DNA of 64,000 bases. It comes from Setomelanomma holmii (taxonomy: Eukaryota; Ascomycota; Dothideomycetes; Pleosporales; Phaeosphaeriaceae). Below the pieces are notes generated by a model. That model did no database searches. It was not told where the DNA came from and saw only the letters and a list, made by a program, of their open reading frames with translations. Below, piece by piece: positions 10,648 to 22,578 of the stretch. The position numbers were made by a program, and so were the translations under genes. Each line of letters opens with the position of its first letter. Position 1 is the stretch's first letter. The stretch spans positions 84,219 to 148,218 of the forward strand of contig ML978240.1 of assembly GCA_010015745.1 (NCBI GenBank), written 5' to 3'.

Positions 10648-12216
10648 ATGATAAAGGCAATCCTGGGATTATCTTTCTGGTCCAATGCCAGACTTCAAGG
10701 TGTATTCAAGAGGGTCGTGGTGAAAGACTGGCTTATGGAGGTCTGGAACATGAAGAATCATAAGCTAATGGACCGCTTGAACATGTCAGTGAATTTAACT
10801 TCAGGGATACCGGCGAAATCGCATCCGTGTTCGAAGCGATTGACTTCCTCAACAAAACTCAGGCGGTCGAAGAGACAATCGGTATCAACTTCGTTAGCAT
10901 TGCGGTGAAAAAAGAGCTGTTCTTCCCCAGCCGATCAGCCGACCAGCACTTCATGGGTCTTGGGGAGTTGGTCCCTTGGGGGATTAGTCAGGCATCATGG
11001 ACAGGTCGCCTTCCCATATCCGAAGACGGGAGGAGGATCCTGTTCGAGACACCTTGGGATGATCGACCTTATCTCTACGTGTCTTAATTAAACCCGACTT
11101 CATAAAGGCCGACCAGCCTTGGCGAGGAACCCTTGTCTACGAATTGGACGACTTCAGGTTGGATCAGTTCTGGCTTGACGACTACAAAGCCTTGCGAAGA
11201 AAAGCAGCTTTCGAAGCACGTAAACCCGAGGGCGAGGACGCCAGATCGTTCGATGCCGCGCCGTTGTCGGCCAACTGGCTCACGCTCAGGTATCTTGGAT
11301 GGATAGGAAACAAAGCAAGGCCTATCAGAGATGGAATCGGGCTCATCAGTGATGAGATTGAGAGCAAGGATCAATTGAGTGCTAGCACGCGTGACTTGAA
11401 CAAATGGGGCAACGAGCTTCGAAGATCGCAGCTCGGACAGCATCTTCGATTCGGGAAGGACGCAGTGGACTGGGGCATACAAATCATGACGAGCGCAGAC
11501 TACGGCGTCGGGGCTCAAGACCTTTTGCATGCAAGTTTGGATGCGAACAGTTCAATCCAAGTCGCTTGCTAAACAGGATCGCTGAAGTGCGCGATCAAAT
11601 CGCAGACATCAACATTCAGCGCCAGCAGGAGCGGGAAGAGCAGCGACAGATCCAAGCTGATGAGCGGTAGCGAGCTGAACCCAGGAGATAGGAAGCTGAA
11701 GATGCGAGACAAATCGCTGAATATGCACGAAACAAAAAATTCAGGTTGCTGCAAGAAAAGAGGGAACAGGAGCGTCAAGACCTAGAAACAAAGCGTCAAG
11801 ATCTAGAAACAAAGCGTCAAGACCTAGAAACAAAGCGTCAAGAAATGGAAACAAAGTATCAGGACATACAGCAAGCGCAGCGAGAAAAGGAAGCAGAACT
11901 CCAAGACATCAGGGACAAGATCATGCTTGACACTCGACACGACAGCCGAACTATGCGCGGCATCGCGTGGGTCACAATCGCTTTCATACCGGCAACATTC
12001 GTGTCCTCGTTCTTTGGCATGAACTTCTTCAATGGGATCGCTGGCAAAGTTCCGTTCGATCAAGCGAGCTGGAACGTCTGGCTATTCTTCGTCATTGCCG
12101 TGTCTATAAGCGTGGTCGTGCTGTCAGTTTTCTGGTGGTGGGACGTGAAGGGCAGGAATGAAGACGAGAAGCAACTGGCGGATGAGCGTGAAGAACGAGA
12201 AGGGAAACAAGGCTGA
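10648..12216 (+). pseudogene. broken CorA-like (Mg2+ transporter-type) membrane protein gene
   Basis: The 3' part encodes a CorA-type ending: a long charged coiled coil, then the GMN-containing segment FVSSFFGMNFFNG and two membrane helices (TIAFIPATFVSSFFG; VWLFFVIAVSISVVVLSVFW). The upstream part continues in pieces in three frames. The frame ending at 11087 and the next one (WRGTLVYELDDFRLDQFW) join if one base is missing near 11087, where the text reads PYLYVS then IKPDFIKAD. The frame in the coiled coil has two in-frame TAG codons, at 11668-11670 and about 11689-11691, both in Gln/Glu/Arg-rich text where CAG would be expected. The first ATG at 10648 is out of frame with what follows unless an intron (branch AGCTAATG near 10766) lies between. 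Fungal CorA-like proteins with such coiled coils are common and many are not proven transporters. Called a pseudogene; an unusual splice pattern or assembly errors are the alternatives. Confidence 0.6.
11773..11856 (+). repeat. 21-bp tandem repeat, four units, coding for LETKRQD heptads
   Basis: Four consecutive 21-base units (consensus CGTCAAGACCTAGAAACAAAG). Units 1 and 3 are identical, unit 2 has one change and unit 4 diverges at three positions in its middle. A partial, more diverged fifth copy follows. In frame they spell a seven-residue heptad, so repeat number sets the length of the coiled coil preceding the CorA-like membrane helices. Confidence 0.9.
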
Positions 12217-14122
12217 CTTGTTCTCCTTGCATATGGCCAGCGTCCATGTCCACGATTGTTTCTTTGCTTGGTGGACGGTTGCGCGGAGAGTGCTCATCCT
12301 GGCTGGGCCAAGATCGTTAACCTCACCTACATGTGACAAGGATTCCTGATGCTACTCCGAATCACCTTACAACGAGATTCAATATACAATAGATCGTAAT
12401 TTTTCTCGCTAAACTTCTTTGCCAATGATTGCAGACCAATGATGGTGTGTGGATCCTCAACTCGGCGGTTGCCGAGATCCCAAGATGACGTCGTGCCGTC
12501 GCATCGTGTCTGACTGAACACGGCACTCGACCGAGATGAGACTCTCCACATTTCCCAGCCTTTGCGTCTTTGAGCAACCCGAATTTGTCCAGACCCAGAG
12601 AGACCAAAAGATCGGCACTCTAGCATCGTGCTTGTTCTGCTTCGTCGTTTTCTCGTGTTGATCAGGCACAGAAATTTCCAGCACGACGGTTCACGGAGCA
12701 TGTCGTGGTGCTTCCGTAGGCGCGTGGGGGATGGGCCGTTGCCGCGCCGGCAGGGAAATGCCAATCGTTGGAAGCTAGCTTGGAACACATCAACGTTCTA
12801 AGGAGGCATCCATGATCGATCGATCATCGGACAGCCGTCAGAGTGGTGCACATAGCACGACTGTCATTCAAAAGCAGTTGTATGAAGCCCATGATTATGC
12901 TGTGCTCTGCGAGTCGAGCGTCGTCTGCGTCGTTGACGTGTTCGATGGCTTCCCGGATGACCTGTCGTCTCTCGTGGGCTCGGATGTGGAAGTTGTGCAA
13001 CTGTGGCATGCATTGGGCATTCACGGGCTTTTGCATGGCTTGTTTCATATTGGCGAACGTTGAAGTTTTGCTGCTTCTCCTGTCGTGCCTTGCAGGAGGC
13101 TTGCCCATTGGTATCGTGATCGAGGACCTTCAATGATTGCTATGCAACTTTGTCAGTATGGCAGGTGCCAATGCTGGCGTCATGGCCGGAGCTGGAGCTC
13201 GCGCGACATTCAATGATCTGGGATGCGTCACGTTTCGCTGCTTCGAACTACACATGCTCAATGTTGTGAATGTCAAAGAACGCGAGGCCTGAGTGACAGA
13301 GCAGATGCTGTGTTGTGGACGAGTTTTGCCGTGGGGTTGTGGTGGGGAAGGCATGTGAAATTTGGGAAAGAGCCGCATACCCACTGGGACGCAGCGACCA
13401 GAACAGGCTTGAAGAGAAACAAAACACGTCGTGGTGCATCTACGCATTGTCCCGTCATTGCTCGATTGGTAGGCTGTAGAATCCCATATTGTAATCACCA
13501 GACTCGACTCGTGGTCGCAATGCCTTCGAGGGATAGCAACGTGCGAAACATGTGGGTTTCGTGGAGGCGCTCCAGCCATGGTCGAATAGAAACTTGTATC
13601 AAGGCAGCGCCAAAGTTGACGATGATTCGCTGCGCCGAGGTGTCAAACGCAGACGGTGCATAAGTCGTCGAGCTACAGCGGAATCTACCTATGCGCAAGG
13701 CGCATCTAGCTAACGGCGTAACGTGCTTGTGATGTGGATAACATCCTCATGACGACCTGTGTTGTTGAAATTAAGGAGACCAAGCGCATAGGCTGAAACA
13801 TTTTTTCCTGCATCCTTGCTATGAGCGAGATGAAGGTCGTCGAGATCCGGTAGAGTGCACGACGAGTGTCCGTGCTGCCAAGATGGGTTCTTCTGCTGCC
13901 AATGCTATGCGATCATCATTCTTAACTCGCAATAATCGCAATTCGTTATCTTCCTTCTCTCGTTCGGCTAATCCTCTTGTCTGGTCCACCTGCAGCGTTC
14001 GTTGCAAACGTTGATGCACCGTTGTAATCGCCGTGCCCCCTCACCTGCAGCTCCAACGTTAGCTAGCCGGACGTGCAACCTGGGAACGAGTGGCTGTGGG
14101 ACTCCGCCCGCTGTATACCGCT
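12217..14122. other. 1.9-kb region without a convincing gene
   Basis: Several overlapping open frames of 60-150 codons exist on both strands, but none shows a domain, signal peptide or coherent intron structure. The best candidate, on the minus strand at 12824-13108, is listed separately. The last part must contain the promoter and any upstream exons of the STE20 kinase gene. Confidence 0.4.
12824..13108 (-). CDS. possible small hypothetical protein
   Basis: A 94-codon frame with its own ATG (MGKPPARHDRRSSKTSTF) and C/G-ending codons of the kind used by neighbouring real genes. It reads as a charged, probably helical polypeptide (RRQVIREAIEHVNDADDARL). There is no domain, signal peptide or membrane helix. 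It could be an exon of a larger gene or chance; I lean to uncertain. Confidence 0.2.
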   Translation of the reverse strand: MGKPPARHDRRSSKTSTFANMKQAMQKPVNAQCMPQLHNFHIRAHERRQVIREAIEHVNDADDARLAEHSIIMGFIQLLLNDSRAMCTTLTAVR

Positions 14123-16881
14123 ATGGAAGAGCAGCGAGCTGCACGGCGCCTGAAAAAGGGACCTCCCCCAGTGGCCTACCTCAATAACCCAAAAGGCAGC
14201 AATCTGTTAAGACGGTCGCCCTCCGCACCGGGTCGTCCCTTCTCCAACCAGAGTCTTGGCGCTCAGCCAACTTCCTCCGCTACCACACAAAGCTCACTCC
14301 GCCGCTCACCCTCCCTCCTCGCCCCGGTCAACGAGCAACACACGGCGAACTCGAGCTATCAGCACTCGGCATCCGCCTTTGCCCTGCCGCCAGCATCGGT
14401 CGGCGCGCCCTTCACAGCTACCTCGGTCGAGGAAGCGCTCGCCAACAATCCCAGTGGGCCACGTCGACCAGCTGGCCCGCAGCACGCATACACGGCAGAC
14501 CAGCCCGCGAATTTCAGATCCCCGAAGCTACGCCAGTCGTCGTCCTTCACTGCGCTTGCTCGCACCAAGATGGACACCCCGCCATCGGGCACCAAAAGCC
14601 CGCGCAGCAACACCAACCGCTACAGCGATGAGACGGGCGACGCTACCAAGAAGCGCCACTCGGGGGGAGCGAAGAAGAAGGGCACCTTCTCTTCGTTTAT
14701 GAGCAATCTCGTGAGCTCGCCGCGACGGCCGACCATATCGACGCCCACCAATCCCATGCACGTCACCCACGTCAGCATCGACAACGAGACAGGCGAGTAC
14801 ACGGTACGTGGCAAGCTGGCACTGCAAGCACATTGCATTTCCTCTGCAGACGCGTGCTGTTCGCCGTGCATCTCATCTCGCGCTTACCCCGCCCTGACAT
14901 TTGGTCCGCTCCCTCGCTAACAGTGTTTAGGGCCTACCCAAGGAATGGCAGCGCATGTTGACCAGCAATGGCATCACGGAGCAGGAGCAAAAACAAAATC
15001 CCCAGGCTGCCGTAGACGTCGTGAATTTCTACAAGGACAACGCGGAGAAGGGCGAGGACGAAGCTGTGTGGGATAAGATGGGCGCAGTCCACCCCCAGAG
15101 CTACGGATACCAGGCAAACCTCGCACCGACCTACGGCGCCGTACAGCCTCTCCTGAGTCCTCCACAAAGCCCCCGCTTCCCGCGAAATGGTGGAGACAGC
15201 TTCGAAAACCCTCGCGCGCCTCCTCCGATTCCACGCAGCCACACCTCGCCAGTACCCAACTCGCCGCAAACTAACGGCTCATCGCTCGTGCCAAATCGAC
15301 CAGCACCACGGCCTCCGGGCGCCTCTCAAGGCTCGACGAACGTCGTGCCCAGTCGGCAAGCACCTCCTGTGCCGAGTGCGATTGTGACGCAGCAGCCTCC
15401 TTATCGACAGGAGAATGAATACCCTCAGGTCGCATATGTGCCTCCAACCATCACAGACAGCCCCGTCGGGACCTCCTCAGCTCCCCGAAGTCGGGCGAAC
15501 ACCACTGGCGGGACCCCTCCGCGCTTCGGGTCTCCCGCTAGCGCAACTGCGAATTCGCCGGCGCAGCAATACCAGATGCAACAACAACAGGCTGTTCATG
15601 CTGCACAACAGGCTATGGCTGCTAAACAGCCGCCAGCACTTGGTAGAAGTGTCAGCGCAAGGACACCACAACCGGCTCACCTCACGCCTTCCATTTCTGC
15701 ACCATCGCAACCTTCACCACAACAGCAATTCGCTCAGCAGTCCGATCCCCAGAATATTCCACTCCCATCGCAGCAAGCTCGTGTGGGCCCAGCACCTCGG
15801 CCTCGACAACGGCCCCGTCAGAGCCAAGGAACCGATATTGTTGCTAAGCTTAACGCCATCTGCACCAATGCGGACCCGACTCTGAAATACAAACAATTCA
15901 ACAAGATTGGTCAGGGTGCGTCTGGTGGCGTCTACACAGCCTACGAAGTTGGCACGAACAAATGTGTGGCTATCAAGCAGATGAATCTGGAACAGCAACC
16001 AAAGAAGGATCTGATCATCAACGAGATTCTCGTCATGAAAGACAGCAAACATAAGAACATTGTCAATTTTATGGACAGCTTTCTGGTCAGGGGCGATTTG
16101 TGGGTCGTAATGGAGTATATGGAGGGCGGCAGCTTGACAGATGTCGTCACCTTCAACATCATGTCTGAGGGTCAAATCGCTGCAGTGTGCAGAGAAGTGA
16201 GTCCGCGAATGCAGCCTTTTGGATAATCTACTGACATTATAGACTCTGCACGGCCTTCAGCATTTACACTCGAAGGGTGTTATTCATCGGGACATCAAAT
16301 CGGACAATATCTTGCTTTCACTAGAAGGCAACATCAAGCTTAGTTAGTTGGCAACAATTTCCCATGTAGCATCTCTAACAATTTTGACAGCGGATTTCGG
16401 TTTCTGCGCGCAGATTAACGAGAACCACAACAAACGAACGACCATGGTTGGCACGCCGTACTGGATGGCACCTGAGGTCGTAACCAGAAAGGAGTACGGC
16501 CGCAAAGTTGACATCTGGTCTTTAGGCATCATGGCCATCGAGATGATTGAGGGCGAGCCACCTTACCTGAATGAAAGCCCCCTACGTGCGTTGTGGCTAA
16601 TCGCAACTAACGGGACACCCACCATCAAGGAGGAGCATTCTTTATCGCAGATGTTCCGCGATTTTCTAGGCTTCTCGCTCAAAGTGGATCCGGACAAGCG
16701 GGCCAGTGCTCATGATCTCCTTGTGGTAAGTCGCTACATGCTCGAAAAACTCAATTCAATGCTAACAGCTTTAAAGCATCCTTTCATCAACACTGCCGAG
16801 CCCTTGAATACACTGGCGCCACTCGTCCTTTCAGCGAGGAAAGCAAGAGCAGAGGAACGGCGCAAGAAGGGTGGTGTGTAG
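14123..16881 (+). CDS. STE20: PAK-family protein kinase STE20 / PakA
   Basis: Serine/threonine kinase activated by Cdc42/Rac, acting in polarity and MAP-kinase signalling. Exons: 14123-14803, 14931-16196, 16243-16342, 16391-16725 and 16777-16881; total 828 aa, exactly in frame. All introns are GT..AG and 46-127 nt long. Residues 1-205 are Ser/Pro-rich. The CRIB domain at about 207-232 (ISTPTNPMHVTHVSID) is split by intron 1 and continues into GLPKEWQRMLTSNGI. A Pro/Gln-rich linker follows. The kinase domain covers about 548-800: GQGASGGVYTAYE, AIKQMN, MEYMEGGSLTDVV, HRDIKSDNIL, DFGFCAQI, activation-loop Thr in KRTTMVGTPYWMAPE. No PH domain is visible, which favours the STE20 rather than the CLA4 branch. 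The start ATG at 14123 follows a non-ATG open frame, so an upstream exon is possible. Confidence 0.92.
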
Positions 16882-18414
16882 ATTTTCGTTCCTGTCTTGT
16901 TTTTGGGATGTCTCTCATCGTAAAAACACAGGATTGAGCAAGACGCAAAACGCCGGCTGCGACTCGATGAACCCATCCACAGAGTCGTTTGCTGAGTGGT
17001 ATTGCAAGACAGAAGGATAGGCAACGCCCGGCTCCACGCGGGAAGATTTCCTTGTGTGGACTTTCTGAGTACCCCGATCTCTGGACTGGATCCTTTGCCT
17101 AGTCCGTCACCACACTGGCATGTGCCCGACATGCCTTGCACTTCGGATGCAAAGTGGCGGCTGGATGATTTGGCCACAATGTTTATTCCGGCGGTCATTA
17201 TTCCCTTTGGACGAGGTCGTGTAACTCTCCATTTGAGCGACGACTGTGCTGAAACTGAGCGCGCCCTTCGATACCAAACACGGTAGCTTTTACTGTTTCT
17301 TCTAGGGCTGGCGTATGTACCGAAGACCCTCAACAAGAAGGCTATGACTTGAGATATTATGGCTTAGATTTCCTCTCTGAGCTGGCATATGTTGCTTTTG
17401 GAAAGGAACAAGTTCGCTCGAACGTTCTCTTCGATTCTGGTTACTATTTGATATGAGCAAGGATTTACGGAAGTCAACGGCATAGCGGCATACAGAAAAG
17501 TCGAGTCGAATTATACCTCCATTTCCAACTGTCCTCACGATCTCTGGAGTACTACGAGATACTCTTGTGCAGGTATGGCGCGGCCGACATGAACTTGGTG
17601 TGGTCCGAAACGAACAATGCACGACACTCTGTCAAGACCCATAAGCGTTAATGATCCGCCACACCGTTAGATCGACGTCCAGATCGACGTTGAGGGTTAC
17701 ATGCAGTACACTGTACAGTACAGTGCACATAGAGGTGTGGCGCTGGCGGAGTTTACCCCGTCTAGGTTTGTGGCTTCGGTGGTATTTCGTTGATCATCAT
17801 GAATAAAACTCTCTTATGCAGGGAACAAGTCGCCATCGACTGTCGAAACTATCTTCGTGTTTCAGATTTGCTGTCAAGGCGCTGCTCGAGCCTGATCTTG
17901 CATCCAGCATCTTTTTGCAATAAGAGAGACATGATGATGTCGCAAACTGGGCTGACAGTAGCTATGCCGACGAAGTGACTATGAAGCCATGGTGGTAGGA
18001 GTACACGAGATGCGCATCGAGGAAGCGTGCCATTGCACTCGCATGTAGCTCATAGAATGCGCTCATGCAAAGGTCGTGTTATGGTGCCCGCACCTTTGTG
18101 CACGGACCTCGTCTGCAACTCCTCTCCCTCGTTCTCTCCCTCCTCAAGCTCGACCTGACATCTTGCTATACCATCACACCCGGAGCGACATCCTCACACC
18201 GCTCTACTTCATCAGCACTGACGAAAGAATACATCAGACCCTGCCTTCACATGGAGTACAAGATGAGTCTAGCAATGGCCACATGAGGTCGCATGCCCTA
18301 AACCTTCCAGTGATACCCTCACACCTCAGTCACTACCGTCAGCGCAAACGTCTATCAGATGCGGCTTCCCCCGATTGAGTACCTCGCCACCTGGGGCCCT
18401 TTCTATAACGTACC
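16882..18414. other. 1.5-kb intergenic region, no gene seen
   Basis: No open frame with convincing coding character. It contains a direct repeat of AGATCGACGT at 17669-17678 and 17681-17690, and a perfect 8-bp inverted repeat at 17709-17725. Confidence 0.4.
17709..17725. repeat. perfect short inverted repeat
   Basis: CACTGTAC and its reverse complement GTACAGTG flank a single A. Together with the duplicated AGATCGACGT just upstream this makes a compact symmetric cluster in a gene-free stretch. It could be a dimeric-factor binding site or simply chance; function not shown. Confidence 0.55.
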
Positions 18415-19946
18415 ATGAGTTCGTTTGAACGCTTGCTGCTCCGGATGATCGACCTACACGTCACATCTTGTGACCGACATTTAATCCAAGCTCCACAGCT
18501 CCAGGATTCTCTTGAAACGCAGAGACAGGTGCTAGTAGATTCACCTCCTAAGCCTCCGTGGACAGCTGGCTCAGGCTATTCTTCTGACACCAGTGTCACT
18601 CTATCTTAGTCAATCTGGGTCGTCAGGTCCAGCCTCGTCAACTGCTCCCAAGCCGCATTTCGGGCCGCCAAGAAGTGACAGTATGGCTTGGAGGCCATAC
18701 ACCAGGGACCAGGAAGCAAAGTAAATCGGTTACCATCGTCGATATCTGCATGTTTCAGTAGTACCTAAAGGTCCCATCCACAGCAATACCTGGCCGATCC
18801 AAAAACGCTATCCCGTCGACGACAAACAAGCTTTATCCTAAGCAAGCTCCTAAGTAAATCCGAGAAAATATCCATTGACGTATATTTTGAGACCGCCGAC
18901 GCACGCGCTGACTTTCGAGAACTTGCCGAGCTGGAAGTAAACAGACCACCACCGTTACCGATGCGCAGTTAGTGACGAACCCTTCATGCTATTGGTAACA
19001 AGCGTAAAACACCAAACGCTGAGCCAATGTATTCTCAAGCTCGACAGCTTGTAGAGCTTGAAGCAGAGCTACCACCAGTACTGCCGTTGCGCAGTTCGAG
19101 AAGAAGCCAACAGTTCCTGAACAGTTCCTGAACAGTTCCCGAGCAACCTCGTCCGCAGGTTACGTCTCGCATGAGTTTCGACAGCTCGCTGAACTTGAGG
19201 CTGACTATCCACCAACATCGCCGGTGCACCATGGAAGAAGAAGCCTGCCGCCGGTTTGCAGGCGCTCGACCGCAGAGACTGTAGAAGTGAAGAGACGGTC
19301 CGCAAGTGTATCACTCGAGATTGAAAGCCTTGTTATCACAGGCTCATCAATGTGAAGCGTCTTCTGTGACATTGCCACGTCAACCCCCGCAACGAAGCCA
19401 GATACACGGCCTGCACCTGCTCAACTACCATCTTTGGGCCCAGTCCAACCAGTATCAACAGCAGTGAAACCCAGTGAGAAGGAAACCTCATGGCCACTGC
19501 AGCAACTGAAGGTGTGCAAAAGACCCGGTGACTTGAATCTCGGACTCGACGCGGCCAAGGGATTCAAGCGCTGGTTGCGCATCTACACGCACAACTCGCC
19601 TCCGCCTATGCCATTGGTGGCTCTGAAGACGAGGCCCATACAAGACGGCGTCCCACCCTCCTCGAAGGGTGAGCGACAACATTCCACCAAGCAGCGTCTA
19701 GTCGCGCCTTGTTCCGCACCCGCCACGCCCAGGCTACTGGACAGCCCCGATGGTACTGATTCCATGCCGATTACACCTCCCACCCGCAAACCAAGTCAGA
19801 TCTCGCACCTGGTGGCCAAGTTTGAGCAGGGTTCAAGTCCTGAGGTTCAGCACAAACAACGTGTTATGAACAGCTCCTCTGGCGCTCGTCGTATATCGTG
19901 GCACGGCTCACATGCCAAGCATGCGGCCCACGACGTGATGAGCTAG
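18415..19946 (+). pseudogene. decayed coding region with degenerate repeats (unknown protein)
   Basis: Coding-like text in several open pieces. The first piece starts at ATG 18415 and ends in TAG at 18607-18609; the last runs from about 19357 to TGA... actually a stop at 19944-19946 and contains 170 aa from ATG 19434. Between them three related peptides recur: FRELAELEV..PPPLPMRS near 18917-18975, ARQLVELEAELPPVLPLRS near 19035-19095, and FRQLAELEADYPPTSPV near 19176-19225. Each lies in an open stretch ended by TAG or TGA. The final piece is Ser/Pro-rich and basic (GFKRWLRIYTHN; PTRKPSQISHLVAKFEQ). Most stops could arise by C-to-T change from CAG or CGA. I read it as one former gene with an internal repeat; introns could hide some stops. 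No family assigned. Confidence 0.4.
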
Positions 19947-20490
19947 TCATGCTGTACTCTTTAAGAAGCTCTTGTGATTGCGCTGCATAGAGTTCGCCGA
20001 ACCTCACTTTCTTTCTCTTACTTACTTTAGAACAACATTTAATAGAACAGCAAGCAGCACGGAAATTATGGCCTAGGTAATTTGAACAGAGCAAGCTAGA
20101 TCCACTCTCTGCCTTCTTAACGTTTGTTATGTAATGCTTTGACAGACATCCTCCCAGATCAAGAACAAGTTTTGTGGTGAATTGTGGGCTCAGCCTTGCG
20201 CGACCACAGATGGTACGAAGTCGGTTGTGGCGGTGCCGTTCGCGCACGCGCCCACCCGCCGTGGCGGCTTCGTCATCCCACTAACGGCAGCAGCTCCCAA
20301 GCCGCAGTTGCATACGACGCAATCTCCACTATTCCTGCCTTCACTCTTGACCAAGCGACGATCTACAGCCTCACCTGAAGCTCTGAAAGTCATTCGACTT
20401 CTCCCGTTGCGACGATAACTCACGCCTCGCCCTCAACTCGCCTCCGCAACCTCGAAGCATCCCTCACAGAAGCTTGGCCAGGCAGACAGC
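19947..20490. other. intergenic, promoter side of HSE1
   Basis: No gene seen. Two overlapping frames at 20182-20423 on opposite strands lack supporting features; the plus one (TAAAPKPQLHTTQSP) resembles low-complexity text in the decayed region upstream, which may be coincidence. Confidence 0.35.
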
Positions 20491-22578
20491 ATGTTCCGAG
20501 CACAGTCGAATGTTTTCGACGATGTGGTCACAAAGGCGACAGATGAGAACTTGACGAGCGAGAACTGGGAATACATACTGGTACGGATTTCCTCAACGCT
20601 CTTCGCACATGATCTGGTGGTTGGGGCCTTGCGGGCACCTATGTCATGAGATCGCAACACCTCCGAACCACCACGAGGATCTTGGTAGGGGAGAATCTGC
20701 TGACACAGTGCTATAGGATGTCTGCGACAAAGTAGGCTCGTCTGACACAGGCGCCAAAGATGTAGTCGCCGCCATGATCAAGCGGTTGGCGCACCGCAAT
20801 GCGAACGTACAACTCTACACACTCGAGCTCGCAAACGCACTCAGCCAGAATTGCGGGATACAGATGCACAAGGAGCTTGCCTCGCGCAGTTTCACAGATG
20901 CTATGCTACGACTTGCGAACGATAGAAACACACATCAGGCCGTCAAGGCCAAGATACTGGAGCGCATGGCAGAGTGGACTGAGATGTTCTCCCGCGACCC
21001 GGATCTCGGCATCATGTCGGGCGCGTACATGAAGTTGAAAACACAGAGTAGGTCATCTCAGGAACCGAGTGTGGTGATGCGCTGACATCTTCTAGATCCC
21101 AACCTCCGCGCGCCCTCGAAACCCCAGAAGACACAGATCTCGGACCTCGACCGGAAGAAGGAGGAAGAAGAGCTGCAGATGGCACTCGCCATGTCGATCA
21201 AGGAATCTAAGGGCGCAACTCCTACGGCTGCGAAAGCAAATGCGCCGCAAGACTCGAGCGCCGGCTCCAGTTCACAACCTGCACAGGCCTCACAACCGGT
21301 TCAGTCGGGCACGACCGCAGCAACGGTCTCGCGAGTCAGGGCACTATTCGACTTTCAACCTTCTGAAGCCGGTGAGCTGCAGTTCAAGAAGGGTGACATT
21401 ATTGCAGTGCTGGAGTCAGTATACAAGGACTGGTGGAAGGGATCGCTACGCGGCCAAACAGGTATCTTCCCCCTCAACTACGTCGAGAAGTTGCAGGATC
21501 CGACGCGCGAAGAGCTGGAGAAGGAGGCACAAACAGAGGCCGAAGTCTTTGCGCAAATACGGAACGTAGAGAAACTGCTCGCGCTGCTGAGCACAAACAC
21601 GCAGGCTGGAGGAGGCAATGATCGCGACAATGAGGAGATCACCGAGCTCTACCACTCAACACTGGCTATTCGGCCCAAGTTGATCGAGCTGATTGGAAAG
21701 TATTCGCAGAAGAAGGGTAAGTTTCATCTCTGTCGTGACATTTGCAATGTTGACATCGTCAAGATGACTTCACACAGTTGAACGAGAAATTCATCAAAGC
21801 TCGCCGCGACTACGAATCATTGCTCGAAGCATCCATGTCCCAACCCCCGCAATCGACATACGGTGGCCGTGCCCCATATGGCGGATATAATGCGCCCCCA
21901 CCGTCAAACTACACTGGATATCCTCCATCCTCACCTCCTCCGCAGCAAGATCCGCGATATAGCTATGCAGGAGGAGGCCCACCACCACAAGGTGGTCCAC
22001 AATTCCCACCTGCAGGATCAAACCCAGCTTTCTTCATGGTACCACCGACTGGCGAACAACGACCACAGCAGCACACTCCGAAGCCAGCACCCGCATCAGA
22101 TCCTTACGCGCCACCTCAGGGACAGGGACGGGTACCTGTAGGTGGACGACCTCTAAGCTATGCACCTCAGGAGCTTTCTACTGGACACTACGACTCGCCT
22201 GTCGATAATCGCCAGTCTTTCATTGCACCAAGTCAAGGTCCTTCTGCTCCACAAGGCTTTGACTACCCAGCACAACAATCTAGCTATCCCCCTCAACAAA
22301 GCGCTCTTTCACAAGGCCCGCCACAAGGACACCAGACCTCTTATGACCAAATCTCATCTCCGCCTCCACAACAGCAACCGCCTTCAGACCCATACTCGCA
22401 ACCACCGCCTCAAGCAGGATACAGGTACCCTCCACAGCAACCCGGTCATGTACCGCCTGCACCACCTGGCGCATCCACTAGCCCGGCTCCGCCTACACAG
22501 AGCTATCTGCCATACCGACCACCGGGTCAAGCACCGAGCGCACCACCGGTGGGAGGGGATGAGGGGTTCTACCGGTAG
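20491..22578 (+). CDS. HSE1: class E vacuolar sorting protein HSE1 (ESCRT-0, STAM-like)
   Basis: Partner of Vps27 in ESCRT-0, which binds ubiquitinated cargo at endosomes. Exons: 20491-20580, 20717-21047, 21096-21716 and 21764-22578; 618 aa in frame. The VHS domain is residues about 1-140 (MFRAQSNVFDDVVTKATDEN; LAHRNANVQLYTLELANALS). A ubiquitin-interacting motif follows (EEEELQMALAMSIKES, about 163-178). The SH3 domain lies at about 218-275 (VRALFDFQPSEAGELQFKKG; DWWKGSLRG; GIFPLNYVE). Then come the helical Vps27-binding region and a Pro/Gln/Tyr-rich tail of about 250 residues. The third intron uses the CAAG acceptor at 21763; the alternative CACAG acceptor 14 bases later would break the frame before LNEKFIKARRDYE. 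All features are intact. Confidence 0.93.

Noticed and set aside
12327..12788. 153-codon minus-strand frame
   Set aside because: Cys/Arg/Ser-rich text with no codon bias, domain or splice support; more likely chance.
13130..13663. Opposing 146-149-codon frames
   Set aside because: They overlap on both strands with no distinguishing feature; neither has a convincing start or motif.
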